A DNA stretch of 45,790 nt, taken from NCBI GenBank assembly GCA_012727815.1, contig JAAYGI010000070.1, positions 1 through 45,790 of the forward strand, written 5' to 3'. The notes below the pieces were generated by a model. The model searched no databases and was not told the DNA's origin. It saw nothing but the letters and a program-made list of their open reading frames with translations. The DNA is from Erysipelothrix sp. GTDB lineage: Bacteria; Bacillota_I; Bacilli_A; Erysipelotrichales; Erysipelotrichaceae. The position numbers and the translations under genes were made by a program. Positions 25,308 through 34,290 of the stretch are shown here, piece after piece; the first letter of the stretch is position 1; the number at the start of each line of letters is the position of its first letter.

Positions 25308-26606
25308 TTAAACTGAACCTTGAAGTTTTATTGCTTCCTTAACACGTTCATAACCTGCTAAGTTCGCGCCTACTACAAAGTTGTATGGTTTCCCTACTTC
25401 TTCAGCTTTGTCTTTAATTGTTTTATAGATGCTTGCCATTATAACTTTTAGTCTTGCATCTACTTGATCAAATGCATATACATCCATTTGAGCATTTTGC
25501 ATCATTTCAATTCCTGATGTTGCTACACCCCCAGCATTTGCTGCTTTCCCGGGAATATAGTAGAGATCAGATGCTTGAACAAGTTCAACCGCATCGTGAT
25601 CTAATGGTTTATTAGCACCTTCAATAAGATACTTTGTTCCATTATCTATCAGTTTCTGTAAGTTAGCTCCAGATAACTCATTTTGTGTTGCACAAGGCAG
25701 TGCAATATCACATTTAACATTCCAGATATGTGATGGATCATAGAGTTCAATCTTATGATTTTCTGCATATTCTTTTAGTAATCCCATATTATCAATCTTA
25801 ATAGCGATGATTTCATCAACATTAAGACCATTTTCATCAACGATTGTACCACTGATATCATTCATAGAGACAACTTTTGCACCCATATCGTATGCTTTTT
25901 TAGCAGCATATGCCCCTACCTTACCAGATCCTGTTACAATTACGGATTTACCCTTAATTGAATCATTTAAATCTGTTAGGAGTTCATTAACAATATAGAT
26001 TACACCGTATCCTGTTGCTTCAGAACGTCCTGCAGCACCACCTAATACAAGTGGTTTACCAGTAAATACACCTTCATAAGACATGGTAAGTTTCTTATAT
26101 TGGCCATACATATAACCAATTTCTCTATGTCCTACACCAATATCTCCGGCAGGTACATCTTTAGTTGCACCAATATAACGGTATAATTCACTCATGAAAC
26201 TTTGGCAAAATGACATGATTTCTCTGTCAGATTTACCTGTTGGATCGAAATCTGCACCACCTTTTGCTCCACCTAATGGCAGACCAGTTAGTGCATTTTT
26301 AAATGTTTGTTCAAAAGCTAGGAACTTCATAACATCAAGTGTTACTGAAGGATGGAAGCGAATGCCTCCTTTATAAGGTCCTAGGGCACTTGAGTGTTGT
26401 ACTCTGTAGCCGTAGTTAACTTGTAGTTTACCACTATCATCAACCCATGGCACTCTGAATGTAATGATACGTTCAGCATGAAGCACCATATTTAAAGTTT
26501 CTTCATCTAGATATTCATAGATTGAATCTACAAATTCTTTAGTAGTATTTTGATACATAAGCTCATCTGGATATTTTGCATGAAATTCTTTTAATAAGTT
26601 GTACAT
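25308..26606 (-). CDS. gdhA: NAD(P)-dependent glutamate dehydrogenase
   Basis: Interconverts glutamate with 2-oxoglutarate and ammonia. 432 residues, close to the small hexameric class (about 420-450). Motifs: SALGPYKGGIRFHPSV (glutamate-binding Lys), GLPLGGAKGGADFDP (catalytic Lys), VPAGDIGVGHREIGYMYGQY, and a dinucleotide fold with VTGSGKVGAYAAKKA, where the serine after the Rossmann glycines leaves cofactor choice open. AAGGAG precedes the ATG. It lies 16 nt after the yebC-family gene and is probably co-transcribed with it. Confidence 0.95.
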   Translation of the reverse strand: MYNLLKEFHAKYPDELMYQNTTKEFVDSIYEYLDEETLNMVLHAERIITFRVPWVDDSGKLQVNYGYRVQHSSALGPYKGGIRFHPSVTLDVMKFLAFEQTFKNALTGLPLGGAKGGADFDPTGKSDREIMSFCQSFMSELYRYIGATKDVPAGDIGVGHREIGYMYGQYKKLTMSYEGVFTGKPLVLGGAAGRSEATGYGVIYIVNELLTDLNDSIKGKSVIVTGSGKVGAYAAKKAYDMGAKVVSMNDISGTIVDENGLNVDEIIAIKIDNMGLLKEYAENHKIELYDPSHIWNVKCDIALPCATQNELSGANLQKLIDNGTKYLIEGANKPLDHDAVELVQASDLYYIPGKAANAGGVATSGIEMMQNAQMDVYAFDQVDARLKVIMASIYKTIKDKAEEVGKPYNFVVGANLAGYERVKEAIKLQGSV

Positions 26607-26622
26607 AGTGGTCTCCTTTTAA

Positions 26623-27339
26623 TTAAACGATGTTATGGTAAACATCTTGAACATCTTCACACTCATCTAGCATTGATGTTAGTTTTTCAAACATCTTTTT
26701 ATCATCATCAGTTGATAAAGTTACTGTATCGTGTGGTATATATGTTAACTCACATACTTCAAATTTTATATCACCAAGTGCTTCTTCAATTGCTTCTTTG
26801 GCTTTATATAAATCAGCAATCTCTACAAGAACACTCATTGAGCCTTCTTCGACTTCTATTTCTTGTAGTTCCACTTCTTTATCAAATAGTATTTCTAGTA
26901 TTTCTTCTTCATCAGTATAATCAAATCCCAGTACTCCAACATGGTCATAGCCATGCATTACTGAACCTGCTACACCAAGCTTACTGTTGGATTTAGTGAA
27001 AGCATTACGCACCTCACCAATTGTTCTGTTGTCATTGTCTGTTAGACACTCGACAATGAAACTTGAACCACCTGGTCCAAAGCCTTCGTATCGTACTGCG
27101 TGATAATCCTCACCTGCACCACCTTTAGCTTTTTCAATTGCACGCTCAATAACATCTCTTGGAACTTGATCTTGTCTTGCACGTTCGATAATACGTTTCA
27201 ATCCAGCATTCATTTCTGGATTGGGTTCACCATTTTTGGCTTCCATGTAAATTTCTTTACCGTATTTCGAATATACTTTAGCTTTTGCTGCAGCAGTCTT
27301 TAAGATTGCTGATTTTCTTACTTCAAATGCGCGTCCCAT
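26623..27339 (-). CDS. YebC/TACO1-family protein (YeeI/YeeN subgroup)
   Basis: 238 residues. The N-terminal MGRAFEVRKSAILKTAAAKA and YSKYGKEIYMEAKNGEPNPE match the family, as do VPRDVIERAIEKAKGG and YEGFGPGGSSFIVECLTDN. The MGR start and the spacing match the YeeI/YeeN branch rather than the classical YebC (which begins MAGHSKW). The family was long annotated as transcriptional regulators, but members including mitochondrial TACO1 act in translation. The start ATG has AGAGG upstream. A perfect -10 (TATAAT at 27363-27368) lies just before, so yebC-gdhA probably forms its own transcript. Confidence 0.9.
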   Translation of the reverse strand: MGRAFEVRKSAILKTAAAKAKVYSKYGKEIYMEAKNGEPNPEMNAGLKRIIERARQDQVPRDVIERAIEKAKGGAGEDYHAVRYEGFGPGGSSFIVECLTDNDNRTIGEVRNAFTKSNSKLGVAGSVMHGYDHVGVLGFDYTDEEEILEILFDKEVELQEIEVEEGSMSVLVEIADLYKAKEAIEEALGDIKFEVCELTYIPHDTVTLSTDDDKKMFEKLTSMLDECEDVQDVYHNIV

Positions 27340-27362
27340 AAAAACCTCTTTTCTTATTTCTT

Positions 27363-27368
27363 ATTATA
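27363..27368 (-). promoter_or_regulatory. -10 element of the yebC-gdhA unit
   Basis: Perfect TATAAT on the minus strand, 24 nt above the yebC start. No convincing -35 is seen, so this is a single-element call. Confidence 0.4.
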
Positions 27369-27375
27369 CACCTAT

Positions 27376-29748
27376 TTAGCGTATTATTACACCATGTTTA
27401 TCTATTAAATCTTGGGTAATTTTATCCATTACTTCTTGAATTTCTTTATCTTTTAAAGTCGTATCTTTTCCGAAAGTTACTTCAATAGCAATTGATTTTT
27501 TGCCATCTAGTTTGTCAGATGTAAAGACATCAAATACATTTTGTTCTTTTAGAAGTCTTGAACCTTGTTTTTCAATTGTCTGTAATAAATCCTTAGTTTG
27601 GATTTTCTCGTCACATAAGATTGAAAGGTCACGTGTTACTGTTGGATAAGGACTAATATTTACTGATTTAATTGCTGCTTTTTTCTTTGTTAGAATATCG
27701 CTAATGTCAATTTCTAGTACTGTAGTGTCTTTTAGACCTAAATCATGCGCTACTGTTGGATGTATATGTCCTAGTACTCCGATTCGTTTTCTGTCTACTG
27801 TAATACTTGCACTCTTATATTGGTGGTACATTTCTGTATCAAAACCATCTGCAACAAAATCAATACGTCTTTCAGTAATACCAAGTTGGTCCATAAGTTC
27901 AATAAACATACCTTTAAGTGCAAAGAAATCTAGTTTTGTTGTTTCTTTTAACCAGTTTGCTTTAGGTTGTTTACCCATACCAAGGATGATAAGTTTCTCA
28001 GTTGTAACATCTTTTGTATAGATTTTACTAATTTCAAAGTATAAACCATCTTCAACACGTCTTGCTGCATTATAGCTTGCAATTTCAAGAAGTGATGGTG
28101 TTAGTTGCGTTCTTAGGTAAGCACGTTTATCACTCATTGGGCTTAAGAGTTTGATTGGGTTATCTAAACCTTCAGCACCTTTTGTAAATGCTTCGCTAAC
28201 AAGTGTATAGCTCAGTGTTTGGTATCCACCAAATCCTAACATTATTTTTTCTATTTGACTGATAACTTTTTGACGTGGATCAAGTGACCCCATTGTCAAG
28301 TCTAGTTTTGGTAGTGTTTCTTCTAATATATCGTAGCCTACCATACGGATGACTTCTTCAATTAAATCAACATCTAATAATAAGTCTTTTCTAAATGATG
28401 GAATAGTACATGTGATATTTCCATCCTTAACTACTGGTTCTAAATGTAATCTTGTAAATACATCTACAACTGTATCAAGTGATAAGTCTGTTCCTAAGTA
28501 TGCGTTGATTTTTTCAAAGTTAACACTTACTTGAATATCTTCATATGATGCTTGACCATAGACTGCTGTTTCTTCAATTAATTTTGCATCTGCATACTCA
28601 ATTAATAGGTCCACTGCTCTATCCATTGCTTTGATTGGTGCTAGATTGTCCATTGGTTTAGAAAATCTTTGTGAACTTTCTGTACTTAGACCTAGTTTTG
28701 ACGCTGTTTTTCTAACACTTACCATGTCGAAACTTGCTACTTCAATAATCAAGCCTTTAGTATCTTCTTTAATCATTGAGTTACCAAGACCCATGATTCC
28801 AGCAATACCAACAGGTGTATCTTGATTCATGATTAACATATCACCTTTATTTATTACATATTCTTTGTCATCAAGACCCTTAACTGTAATATCTAAATCA
28901 TTTCTAACACTTAGATCTTGTACTTCTAAGAAATCAATATCATAGAAGTGAATTGGTTGCCCAGTTTCAAGCATTACTAAGTTAGAAATATCTACAACGT
29001 TATTAATTGTATTAATACCTGATCCAATTAATGCTTCTTTAATCCATGCTGGTGATTCTTTAATTGTAACTTCATTAATAACTTTCCCTGAAAAATATGA
29101 TGATTTTTCTGTGTCAGAGTTAACTTTTAAAGCTGTTTTAGAACCCGTATTGGATGCTTTATCAAATTCTGGTAGTGTTAGGTCTCTATTGAAGATTGCA
29201 CTTACCTCGTATGCGACTGCATGCATTGATAAGAAGTCAGATCTATTAGGAGTTTGTGAAACATCGATGATTTGATCATCTAGTCCTAAAGCTTGAATTG
29301 CTTCATCTCCGACATTACCTGATTTTAATACTACGATTCCCTCTTTTTCTTCTTCAGTCATATACTTTTCAGCAACGCCTAATTCTTTTAAAGAGCAAAT
29401 CATTCCATTAGAAGCAACGCCTCTAATTTCAGTTGGCTTGATTGTTAAACCTGGTAATTCTGCTCCATTTTTAGCAACCACAACAAGTTGTCCTGCTGCT
29501 ACGTTTTGAGCACCACATACAATTTGTTCAACACTGTCTTTTAAATCAACCATACAAACGGATAGATTATCGCTGTCTGGGTGTTTTTCTAATGACTTAA
29601 CATATCCAACTACAAGTCCATTACCTTTTGCTAAAGTTTCAATTCCTTCAACCTCATGTCCTGCATTTGTCAGTCTATCAGCCAATTCATCTGTTGAGAT
29701 ATCTTGGATATCTACATATCTATTTAATAATTTTCTACTAATTAACAT
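27376..29748 (-). CDS. pheT: Phenylalanyl-tRNA synthetase beta subunit
   Basis: Beta subunit of the (alpha-beta)2 PheRS, 790 residues. Order: N-terminal tRNA-binding OB fold (about 40-150, HPDSDNLSVCMVDL and VCGAQNVAAGQ), B3/B4 editing region (about 200-390), B5 domain (about 400-470, VNFEKINAYLGTDLSL), catalytic-like core, and the C-terminal ferredoxin-type anticodon-binding domain (NISPYPTVTRDLSILCDE to the end). I chose ATG 29748 because GGAGG is right upstream; the four codons before it would cover that site. It lies 12 nt after the pheS stop, in the same T-box-controlled transcript. Confidence 0.97.
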   Translation of the reverse strand: MLISRKLLNRYVDIQDISTDELADRLTNAGHEVEGIETLAKGNGLVVGYVKSLEKHPDSDNLSVCMVDLKDSVEQIVCGAQNVAAGQLVVVAKNGAELPGLTIKPTEIRGVASNGMICSLKELGVAEKYMTEEEKEGIVVLKSGNVGDEAIQALGLDDQIIDVSQTPNRSDFLSMHAVAYEVSAIFNRDLTLPEFDKASNTGSKTALKVNSDTEKSSYFSGKVINEVTIKESPAWIKEALIGSGINTINNVVDISNLVMLETGQPIHFYDIDFLEVQDLSVRNDLDITVKGLDDKEYVINKGDMLIMNQDTPVGIAGIMGLGNSMIKEDTKGLIIEVASFDMVSVRKTASKLGLSTESSQRFSKPMDNLAPIKAMDRAVDLLIEYADAKLIEETAVYGQASYEDIQVSVNFEKINAYLGTDLSLDTVVDVFTRLHLEPVVKDGNITCTIPSFRKDLLLDVDLIEEVIRMVGYDILEETLPKLDLTMGSLDPRQKVISQIEKIMLGFGGYQTLSYTLVSEAFTKGAEGLDNPIKLLSPMSDKRAYLRTQLTPSLLEIASYNAARRVEDGLYFEISKIYTKDVTTEKLIILGMGKQPKANWLKETTKLDFFALKGMFIELMDQLGITERRIDFVADGFDTEMYHQYKSASITVDRKRIGVLGHIHPTVAHDLGLKDTTVLEIDISDILTKKKAAIKSVNISPYPTVTRDLSILCDEKIQTKDLLQTIEKQGSRLLKEQNVFDVFTSDKLDGKKSIAIEVTFGKDTTLKDKEIQEVMDKITQDLIDKHGVIIR

Positions 29749-29760
29749 ATTTTCCTCCAA

Positions 29761-30792
29761 TTACTCAAAACGTTTGAACTGCTCTATAAAGCGTTTGTCA
29801 TTGATATAGAATGAACGAATATCTTCGATTCCATATTTCAACATTGTTATACGTTCAACACCGATACCAAATGCAAATCCAGTTAGTGTTTCATCTTCAT
29901 ATCCTGCACTCTTAAATACAGTTGGGTGAACCATACCTGCACCTAATATTTCAATCCAACCTGATTGTTTACAGATTGAACATCCATTTCCATCACAGAA
30001 AGGACAAGATACGTCAACCTCTACACTGGGTTCAGTAAACTGAAAGTATGAAGGTCTAAAACGAATTGTTCTTGTTCCACCAAACATTTTTTTAGCAAAA
30101 AGTCCAAGTGTTCCTTTTAAATCACTTAGCGTAATACCATGACCTACAACAAGTCCTTCCATTTGGAAGAATTGGTGTGAGTGTGTTGCATCATCGTCAT
30201 CTCTTCTATATACCTTACCTGGGCATACAACTTTTACTGGAACCTGCGGTGCATGTTCTTCTAAAGTTCTTGTTTGAATTGCTGATGTATGTGTTCTTAA
30301 TAATAAGTGTTCATCGATGTAAAATGTGTCCTGCATTTCACGTGCTGGGTGATCCTGAGGTATATTTGCTCTTTCAAAGTTATATAGATCAAGTTCTACT
30401 TCATCACCTTCGATAATTTCATAACCCATTTCTCTAAATGTTTCTTCGATTTCTCTTTGAACCATGATTAAAGGGTTTTGAGCTCCTACTACAAAGTTAT
30501 TACCTGGTAGTGAGATATCAATTGCTTCTTCTTCCATCAACTTTGAAAGTCTAACAGCGTTTAACTCTGTTTTCTTCTCTTCTAAAATTGATTCTATTTG
30601 CGATTTAACATCATTTAAGTGCTTACCAAAAAGTGGTCTTTCCTCAGCTGGTAAATCTTTCATTTTCTTCATAGCATCTGTAAGTAAACCTTTTTTACTC
30701 ATATATTTAATACGTAGTTCATCCAGTGTCTTTAAATCTTCACTATCAAGAACTTCAACCAGTGCTTGTTTTAATATATCTTTTAATTCCAT
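29761..30792 (-). CDS. pheS: Phenylalanyl-tRNA synthetase alpha subunit
   Basis: Catalytic alpha subunit of PheRS, 343 residues. The N-terminal coiled coil (about 1-85) is followed by class II aminoacylation motifs: motif 2 RPSYFQFTEPSVEVDVSC and motif 3 AFGIGVERITMLKYGI. A Cys-rich insertion CPFCDGNGCSICKQSGW is normal for this family in many bacteria. The upstream reading-frame extension overlaps the riboswitch terminator, so I chose ATG 30792, which has GGAGGAG at good spacing. Controlled by the Phe T-box at about 30800-31022. Confidence 0.97.
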   Translation of the reverse strand: MELKDILKQALVEVLDSEDLKTLDELRIKYMSKKGLLTDAMKKMKDLPAEERPLFGKHLNDVKSQIESILEEKKTELNAVRLSKLMEEEAIDISLPGNNFVVGAQNPLIMVQREIEETFREMGYEIIEGDEVELDLYNFERANIPQDHPAREMQDTFYIDEHLLLRTHTSAIQTRTLEEHAPQVPVKVVCPGKVYRRDDDDATHSHQFFQMEGLVVGHGITLSDLKGTLGLFAKKMFGGTRTIRFRPSYFQFTEPSVEVDVSCPFCDGNGCSICKQSGWIEILGAGMVHPTVFKSAGYEDETLTGFAFGIGVERITMLKYGIEDIRSFYINDKRFIEQFKRFE

Positions 30793-31022
30793 ATGTCTCC
30801 TCCTAAATAAAAAGTACCACACTTGCCAGGAACGTCAAGCGCGGTACCATCCTGTTTTATTTTGTATAACCAAAATACTCTTTATGTTTATAACGTAACT
30901 ACACGGAAGTGATTAGCTTCTCTCAGAGGTGAATTCATTAAGCTTCATATAGGGTTTGCACCAACCACCCTTATCTCTTGTAATATGAAGTTATTAACTA
31001 CTATGTCTCATCATCGATATAC
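30793..31022 (-). promoter_or_regulatory. Phe-specific T-box riboswitch leader of pheST
   Basis: Between the promoter and the pheS start, the minus strand carries a T-box leader, which reads tRNA-Phe charging and lets transcription continue when uncharged tRNA binds. Seen: a Stem I with base arms CTTCATAT and ATATGAAG, the AG-bulge region AAGAGATAA, the apical GTTGGTGCAAACC motif, and a specifier codon TTC (30931-30933) in GAATTCACC, matching Phe. Then the T-box motif AGGATGGTACCGCG (30840-30853), in which TGGT can pair with the tRNA acceptor end, and the terminator that competes with it. The rest of this gene-free stretch (31023-31164) holds the promoter and otherwise nothing I can assign. 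Confidence 0.95.
30807..30847 (-). terminator. T-box regulatory terminator
   Basis: Twelve-pair stem formed by GTACCGCGCTTG and its partner CAAGTGTGGTAC (with G-U pairs), followed by five T. One arm is the 3' half of the T-box motif, so the terminator and antiterminator exclude each other. Confidence 0.92.
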
Positions 31023-31028
31023 CTATAT

Positions 31029-31057
31029 ATTATACGCAATATTATCAATTTTAGCAA
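31029..31057 (-). promoter_or_regulatory. pheST promoter
   Basis: -35 TTGCTA (31052-31057), 17-bp spacer, perfect -10 TATAAT (31029-31034), placing the transcription start near 31022 at the 5' end of the T-box leader. Confidence 0.75.
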
Positions 31058-31164
31058 TGATATCAACTAAAACAGTATTCATAATCTGTATAATCTATCT
31101 ATTTAATGGTAATCGTCTTTATTAATATAATCTTGTTTGATTTATCTATTAATTACTCTAAGTA

Positions 31165-31980
31165 TTAGTGTCTTATTTTATGTTTAAATGATTTAATTAT
31201 TAATACTACAACTAAGATTGCTGTAGAGGACAATACGATTGATCCACCCGGTTTTATACCAATAGGTATTAAGTATGCTATGAATAGACCCATCCACACT
31301 GATAACACTGAAAATATGATGCTCAACTTTAAGGTGCTTCTATATGATTTACAAACTTGTAATGCTGCAGCTACAGGTATAATCATCAATGAGGATACAA
31401 TAAGTGCCCCCACGATTCTTGATGTTATCGATACAGTTATAGCAGTAAGTATAATAAATAAGATATTATATCTTTGAACATTAATACCTGATAAAGAGGC
31501 TCCTTCTGTATCAAAACTGATCATGAAAAACTGTCTATAGAAAACAATTGATACAACAATTACAAACAATCCAAGTATAAAAGCAATCATCGCTTCTTGT
31601 CTTGATATTGTTAGGATGCTTCCAAAAAGAAAACTATCAAAATTTGCACCAGAATTAGAAAATCCTAAAAGAATTCCTGATAAACCAATCCCTACTGATG
31701 TAATAACAGTAAGTGCAAGTTCATCATAACCTCTAAGATTTTTTCTAATTAACTCAATTGATAAAGCTGCAACAAGTGTCATCATTACAGCACCAATAAT
31801 AGGATCAATGTTGAGTATTAAACCTAATATTACCCCTGCCAGTGAAATATGAGAAAGTGCTTCTCCAATCATGGACATACGTTTAAATATCATGATAGAT
31901 CCAATAAAAGGGACAACAAGGGCAACCAGTGTTCCTACAAGTATTGCAATCATCATGAATTCATATTTGAATATATTCAC
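31165..31980 (-). CDS. znuB: Metal ABC transporter permease (ZnuB/MntB family)
   Basis: Membrane subunit of an ABC-3-type metal importer, 271 residues with about eight or nine hydrophobic segments. Family motifs include FIGSIMIFKRMSMIGEALSH near residue 25-45 and LIVSSLMIIPVAAALQV in the C-terminal half. The protein ends in a Lys/His-rich tail (IIKSFKHKIRH). The start is GTG 31980, which overlaps the znuC stop as GTGA and has GAGGTGA upstream. The last gene of the operon; I see no clear terminator after it, so read-through towards the pheST promoter region is possible. Confidence 0.92.
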   Translation of the reverse strand: MNIFKYEFMMIAILVGTLVALVVPFIGSIMIFKRMSMIGEALSHISLAGVILGLILNIDPIIGAVMMTLVAALSIELIRKNLRGYDELALTVITSVGIGLSGILLGFSNSGANFDSFLFGSILTISRQEAMIAFILGLFVIVVSIVFYRQFFMISFDTEGASLSGINVQRYNILFIILTAITVSITSRIVGALIVSSLMIIPVAAALQVCKSYRSTLKLSIIFSVLSVWMGLFIAYLIPIGIKPGGSIVLSSTAILVVVLIIKSFKHKIRH

Positions 31981-32621
31981 ACTTTCACCTCACTAATATG
32001 TTTGTTCTTAAGTTCGTAGATTTTCCCTACATTTGATTTTATATCCTCTATATGATGACTTACCATACCAATTGTCAAACCTTTTTGATTTAATTTCGTG
32101 AGTAGTTCCATTAAACTTTTGATACTTTTTTGATCCAATCCATTGGTTGGCTCATCCAGCAATAATAACTCCAAGTCCCCTACAAGTTCACGTGCTATTA
32201 AAACGCGTTGCAACTGACCGCCACTTAAATCAGATATTCTTTTATTCTTTAAGTCTTCTATTTCTACAAGTTTTAAGGCATCGCAAACTTTACTGCTAAT
32301 TTTACTTGAATTAATATTAAAGAAATTAACTTCTTTCAAGCGCATTGCAATAACTTCATATACACTTGCTGGAAAGTCTTTTAACTTTGTTAAACCTTCT
32401 TGTGAGATATAGCCTATATGTTTTGTATTTAAATGTATTCTACCAATGTTTGCATCTAAAAATCCTAGAATTAATTTCAAGAGTGTTGATTTTCCAGAAC
32501 CATTATCTCCACTTAAAACAAAGAAGTCATTCTTTTCAATTTCTAGATTGATTGAACACAATACTTCCTTGTTGTTATATGCAAAGTGTAGTTCTTCAAT
32601 TGTTAGTATTTTATGCTCCAT
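31977..32621 (-). CDS. znuC: Metal ABC transporter ATP-binding protein (ZnuC family)
   Basis: ATPase of the same importer, 214 residues, a little shorter than typical (about 230-250). Walker A GDNGSGKSTLLKLI (about 38-51), Q-loop IGYISQEG, signature DLSGGQLQRVLIAREL, Walker B LLLLDEPTNGLD and switch His in GMVSHHIED. The ATG has AAAGGTGG upstream and overlaps the end of znuA by 11 bp. Zinc is the likely substrate from operon context, but manganese cannot be excluded. Confidence 0.93.
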   Translation of the reverse strand: MEHKILTIEELHFAYNNKEVLCSINLEIEKNDFFVLSGDNGSGKSTLLKLILGFLDANIGRIHLNTKHIGYISQEGLTKLKDFPASVYEVIAMRLKEVNFFNINSSKISSKVCDALKLVEIEDLKNKRISDLSGGQLQRVLIARELVGDLELLLLDEPTNGLDQKSIKSLMELLTKLNQKGLTIGMVSHHIEDIKSNVGKIYELKNKHISEVKV

Positions 32622-33471
32622 TGAGTGCCACCTTTAAACTGTTTAAGTTTTCTTTCATTATTTTAAAGTAGTCAAAGTTTTCAGTGCCCACTTCCATTGC
32701 ATTCACCATTAATATATTAACATTTGTTTCTTTCTTCAATGTTTCTATAACCTTTGGTGAACTGTCTTCTGTAAGCAGTAGGTACTGAATATTTTCTTTT
32801 TCTATGTATTCTATAATATTTGTAAGTTGCGTAAATGATGGTTCATGATCGGGTATAAAGCCAGACACACTTACTTGTTCAAAACCATATCGACTGGCTG
32901 TGTATGAGAAAATATCATGTTCTAGAACAATCGCTTTAGAATTTACTTCTTTGAATGCTTCATCATAGTGTTTTTGTAATTCTATGAATTTATTAGATAA
33001 TTCTTTATAGTTCTCCTGATATATTGCTTCTTTTTCAGGAGTCTTCTCAATCATAGCATCTAGAACATTAGCTGCTTGTATATGAGCAGTAAAAGGATCT
33101 AACCATATATGTGGATCTGGGTGTTCTCCATTAAGTATAGGATTTACACCATCACTTGCATCTTTCATTAACAATGAATCACTCTTAACAGAAGCAAGTG
33201 TCTTTTCGACCCAATGTTCTAAATCAAATCCATTATAAATAAATAATTTTGAATCTTCTATTTTGATTCTATCTTGGATTGATGGTTCAAAAGTATGGGC
33301 ATCGCCACCTTTTGACATTACATTAAAGACCTCTACATCATCGCCTCCTATACTTCTTACAAAGTACTCTAAAGGAAATGTTGTAACTGAGACATCTGGT
33401 ATTTTATTGTTGTTTTTACTGGTACATGCTGTTAATAAAACTAAGCATAGTACAAGATATATCTTCTTCAT
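32611..33471 (-). CDS. znuA: Metal-binding lipoprotein (ZnuA-like)
   Basis: Substrate-binding protein of the cluster A-I family, 286 residues. The signal peptide ends in a lipobox, LLTAC (Cys16), so it should be a membrane-anchored lipoprotein, as expected in a cell without an outer membrane. Likely metal ligands: His in GGDAHTFEPS (near 60), His in HPDPHIWLDP (near 121), His in VLEHDIFSY (near 188), and the acidic residue in LLTEDSSPKV (near 257). The HTFEPS form resembles zinc rather than manganese receptors, but the metal is not proven. No His-rich loop typical of many ZnuA proteins is present. GGAGG precedes the ATG. Confidence 0.92.
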   Translation of the reverse strand: MKKIYLVLCLVLLTACTSKNNNKIPDVSVTTFPLEYFVRSIGGDDVEVFNVMSKGGDAHTFEPSIQDRIKIEDSKLFIYNGFDLEHWVEKTLASVKSDSLLMKDASDGVNPILNGEHPDPHIWLDPFTAHIQAANVLDAMIEKTPEKEAIYQENYKELSNKFIELQKHYDEAFKEVNSKAIVLEHDIFSYTASRYGFEQVSVSGFIPDHEPSFTQLTNIIEYIEKENIQYLLLTEDSSPKVIETLKKETNVNILMVNAMEVGTENFDYFKIMKENLNSLKVALNGA

Positions 33472-33504
33472 ATTGCCTCCTGTTTGGTCTTGAACGACTT
33501 TTTA

Positions 33505-33541
33505 ATGATAGACCTATTAAACTACTATTACAAGTGTTTAA
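33505..33541 (-). promoter_or_regulatory. znuABC promoter with candidate operator
   Basis: -35 TTGTAA (33528-33533), 17-bp spacer, -10 TATCAT (33505-33510). Inverted repeat arms TTAAAC (33517-33522) and GTTTAA (33536-33541), 13 nt apart, bracket the -35. This is where a Zur-, AdcR- or MntR-type repressor would bind, but the sequence is not a clean match to any of those boxes. Confidence 0.65.
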
Positions 33542-33554
33542 CAAGATATATTGT

Positions 33555-33582
33555 CTAAAAGGACCCAGCTTTCGCTAGATCC
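33555..33582 (-). terminator. Terminator after the histidine phosphatase gene
   Basis: Nine-pair stem with a GAAA tetraloop (arms 33561-33569 and 33574-33582, two G-U pairs), followed on the minus strand by TTTTA. It separates this operon from znuABC. Confidence 0.82.
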
Positions 33583-33590
33583 AAATTTAA

Positions 33591-34250
33591 TTAGAATTCA
33601 CCTGTTCTTTGTCCTACATATTGTATTTGGAATTTATCATTTTCATATGTAAACTTTGTTACAGATGAATTTTGAATAATGCCATTGAATGCGTATGAAT
33701 TATCTAGTAGTTGGATAAGCCCATGTACAACTATTCCATGTGCTACAACTAGAACATTTTTATGTCCTTTTTCTTTAGCCTCTGCTATAACTTCATTCAT
33801 TCCTTTAATCAATCTTGCTTTGAAATCTTCAGCACGTTCGGCTGTTGGGTTATCATTTTCATGATATAAGTAATCATATTTTGCTAAGAAGTCTTCTTTT
33901 TCCATCGCACTAAAGTCTATGCCATATTTCTCAGATATCTTCTCCCAGAAATTGATACCCGAATCCCCTTCATATTCGCCAAAGTTATATTCTCCAAATT
34001 GTGGGTCTATAAGTCTTGGTGTTTCTTTGTTCTTATTGTGATCTAAAATGATGTCACGTGTTGTTACTGCACGTCTTAGGTTACTTGATACTGCCACACA
34101 AAATTCAATATCTTGTAATTCCTTTCCTAAATCAACTGCGCCTTGATGTCCATTCACCGTAAGTGGTGCATCCGATTGCCCTTGGATATACTCTTTTTTG
34201 TTAAAAATTGTCTCTCCATGTCGTGCTACAAATATATTAATTTTACTCAT
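33591..34250 (-). CDS. Histidine phosphatase family protein
   Basis: Phosphoglycerate-mutase-like enzyme, 219 residues. The catalytic His lies in VARHGETIFN (about 8-17), followed by GQSDAPLT, the Arg of SSNLRRAVTT, and the second His in LVVAHGIVVHGLI near 165. Cofactor-dependent mutases of glycolysis are about 230-250 residues and have a different loop; this shorter form is more likely a broad phosphatase of the PhoE/GpmB type. Start ATG 34250 is favoured because the family begins just before the RHG strand; GGAGG is 11 nt upstream, a long but usable spacing. An earlier ATG (34268) overlaps that site. Confidence 0.85.
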   Translation of the reverse strand: MSKINIFVARHGETIFNKKEYIQGQSDAPLTVNGHQGAVDLGKELQDIEFCVAVSSNLRRAVTTRDIILDHNKNKETPRLIDPQFGEYNFGEYEGDSGINFWEKISEKYGIDFSAMEKEDFLAKYDYLYHENDNPTAERAEDFKARLIKGMNEVIAEAKEKGHKNVLVVAHGIVVHGLIQLLDNSYAFNGIIQNSSVTKFTYENDKFQIQYVGQRTGEF

Positions 34251-34290
34251 AAATACATCTACCTCCATCTTTATCTTATGAATTTAAAGC

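Noticed and set aside
31058-31164. Possible small gene or terminator between znuB and the pheST promoter
   Set aside because: A+T-rich with stops in all frames and no clear stem with a T-run.
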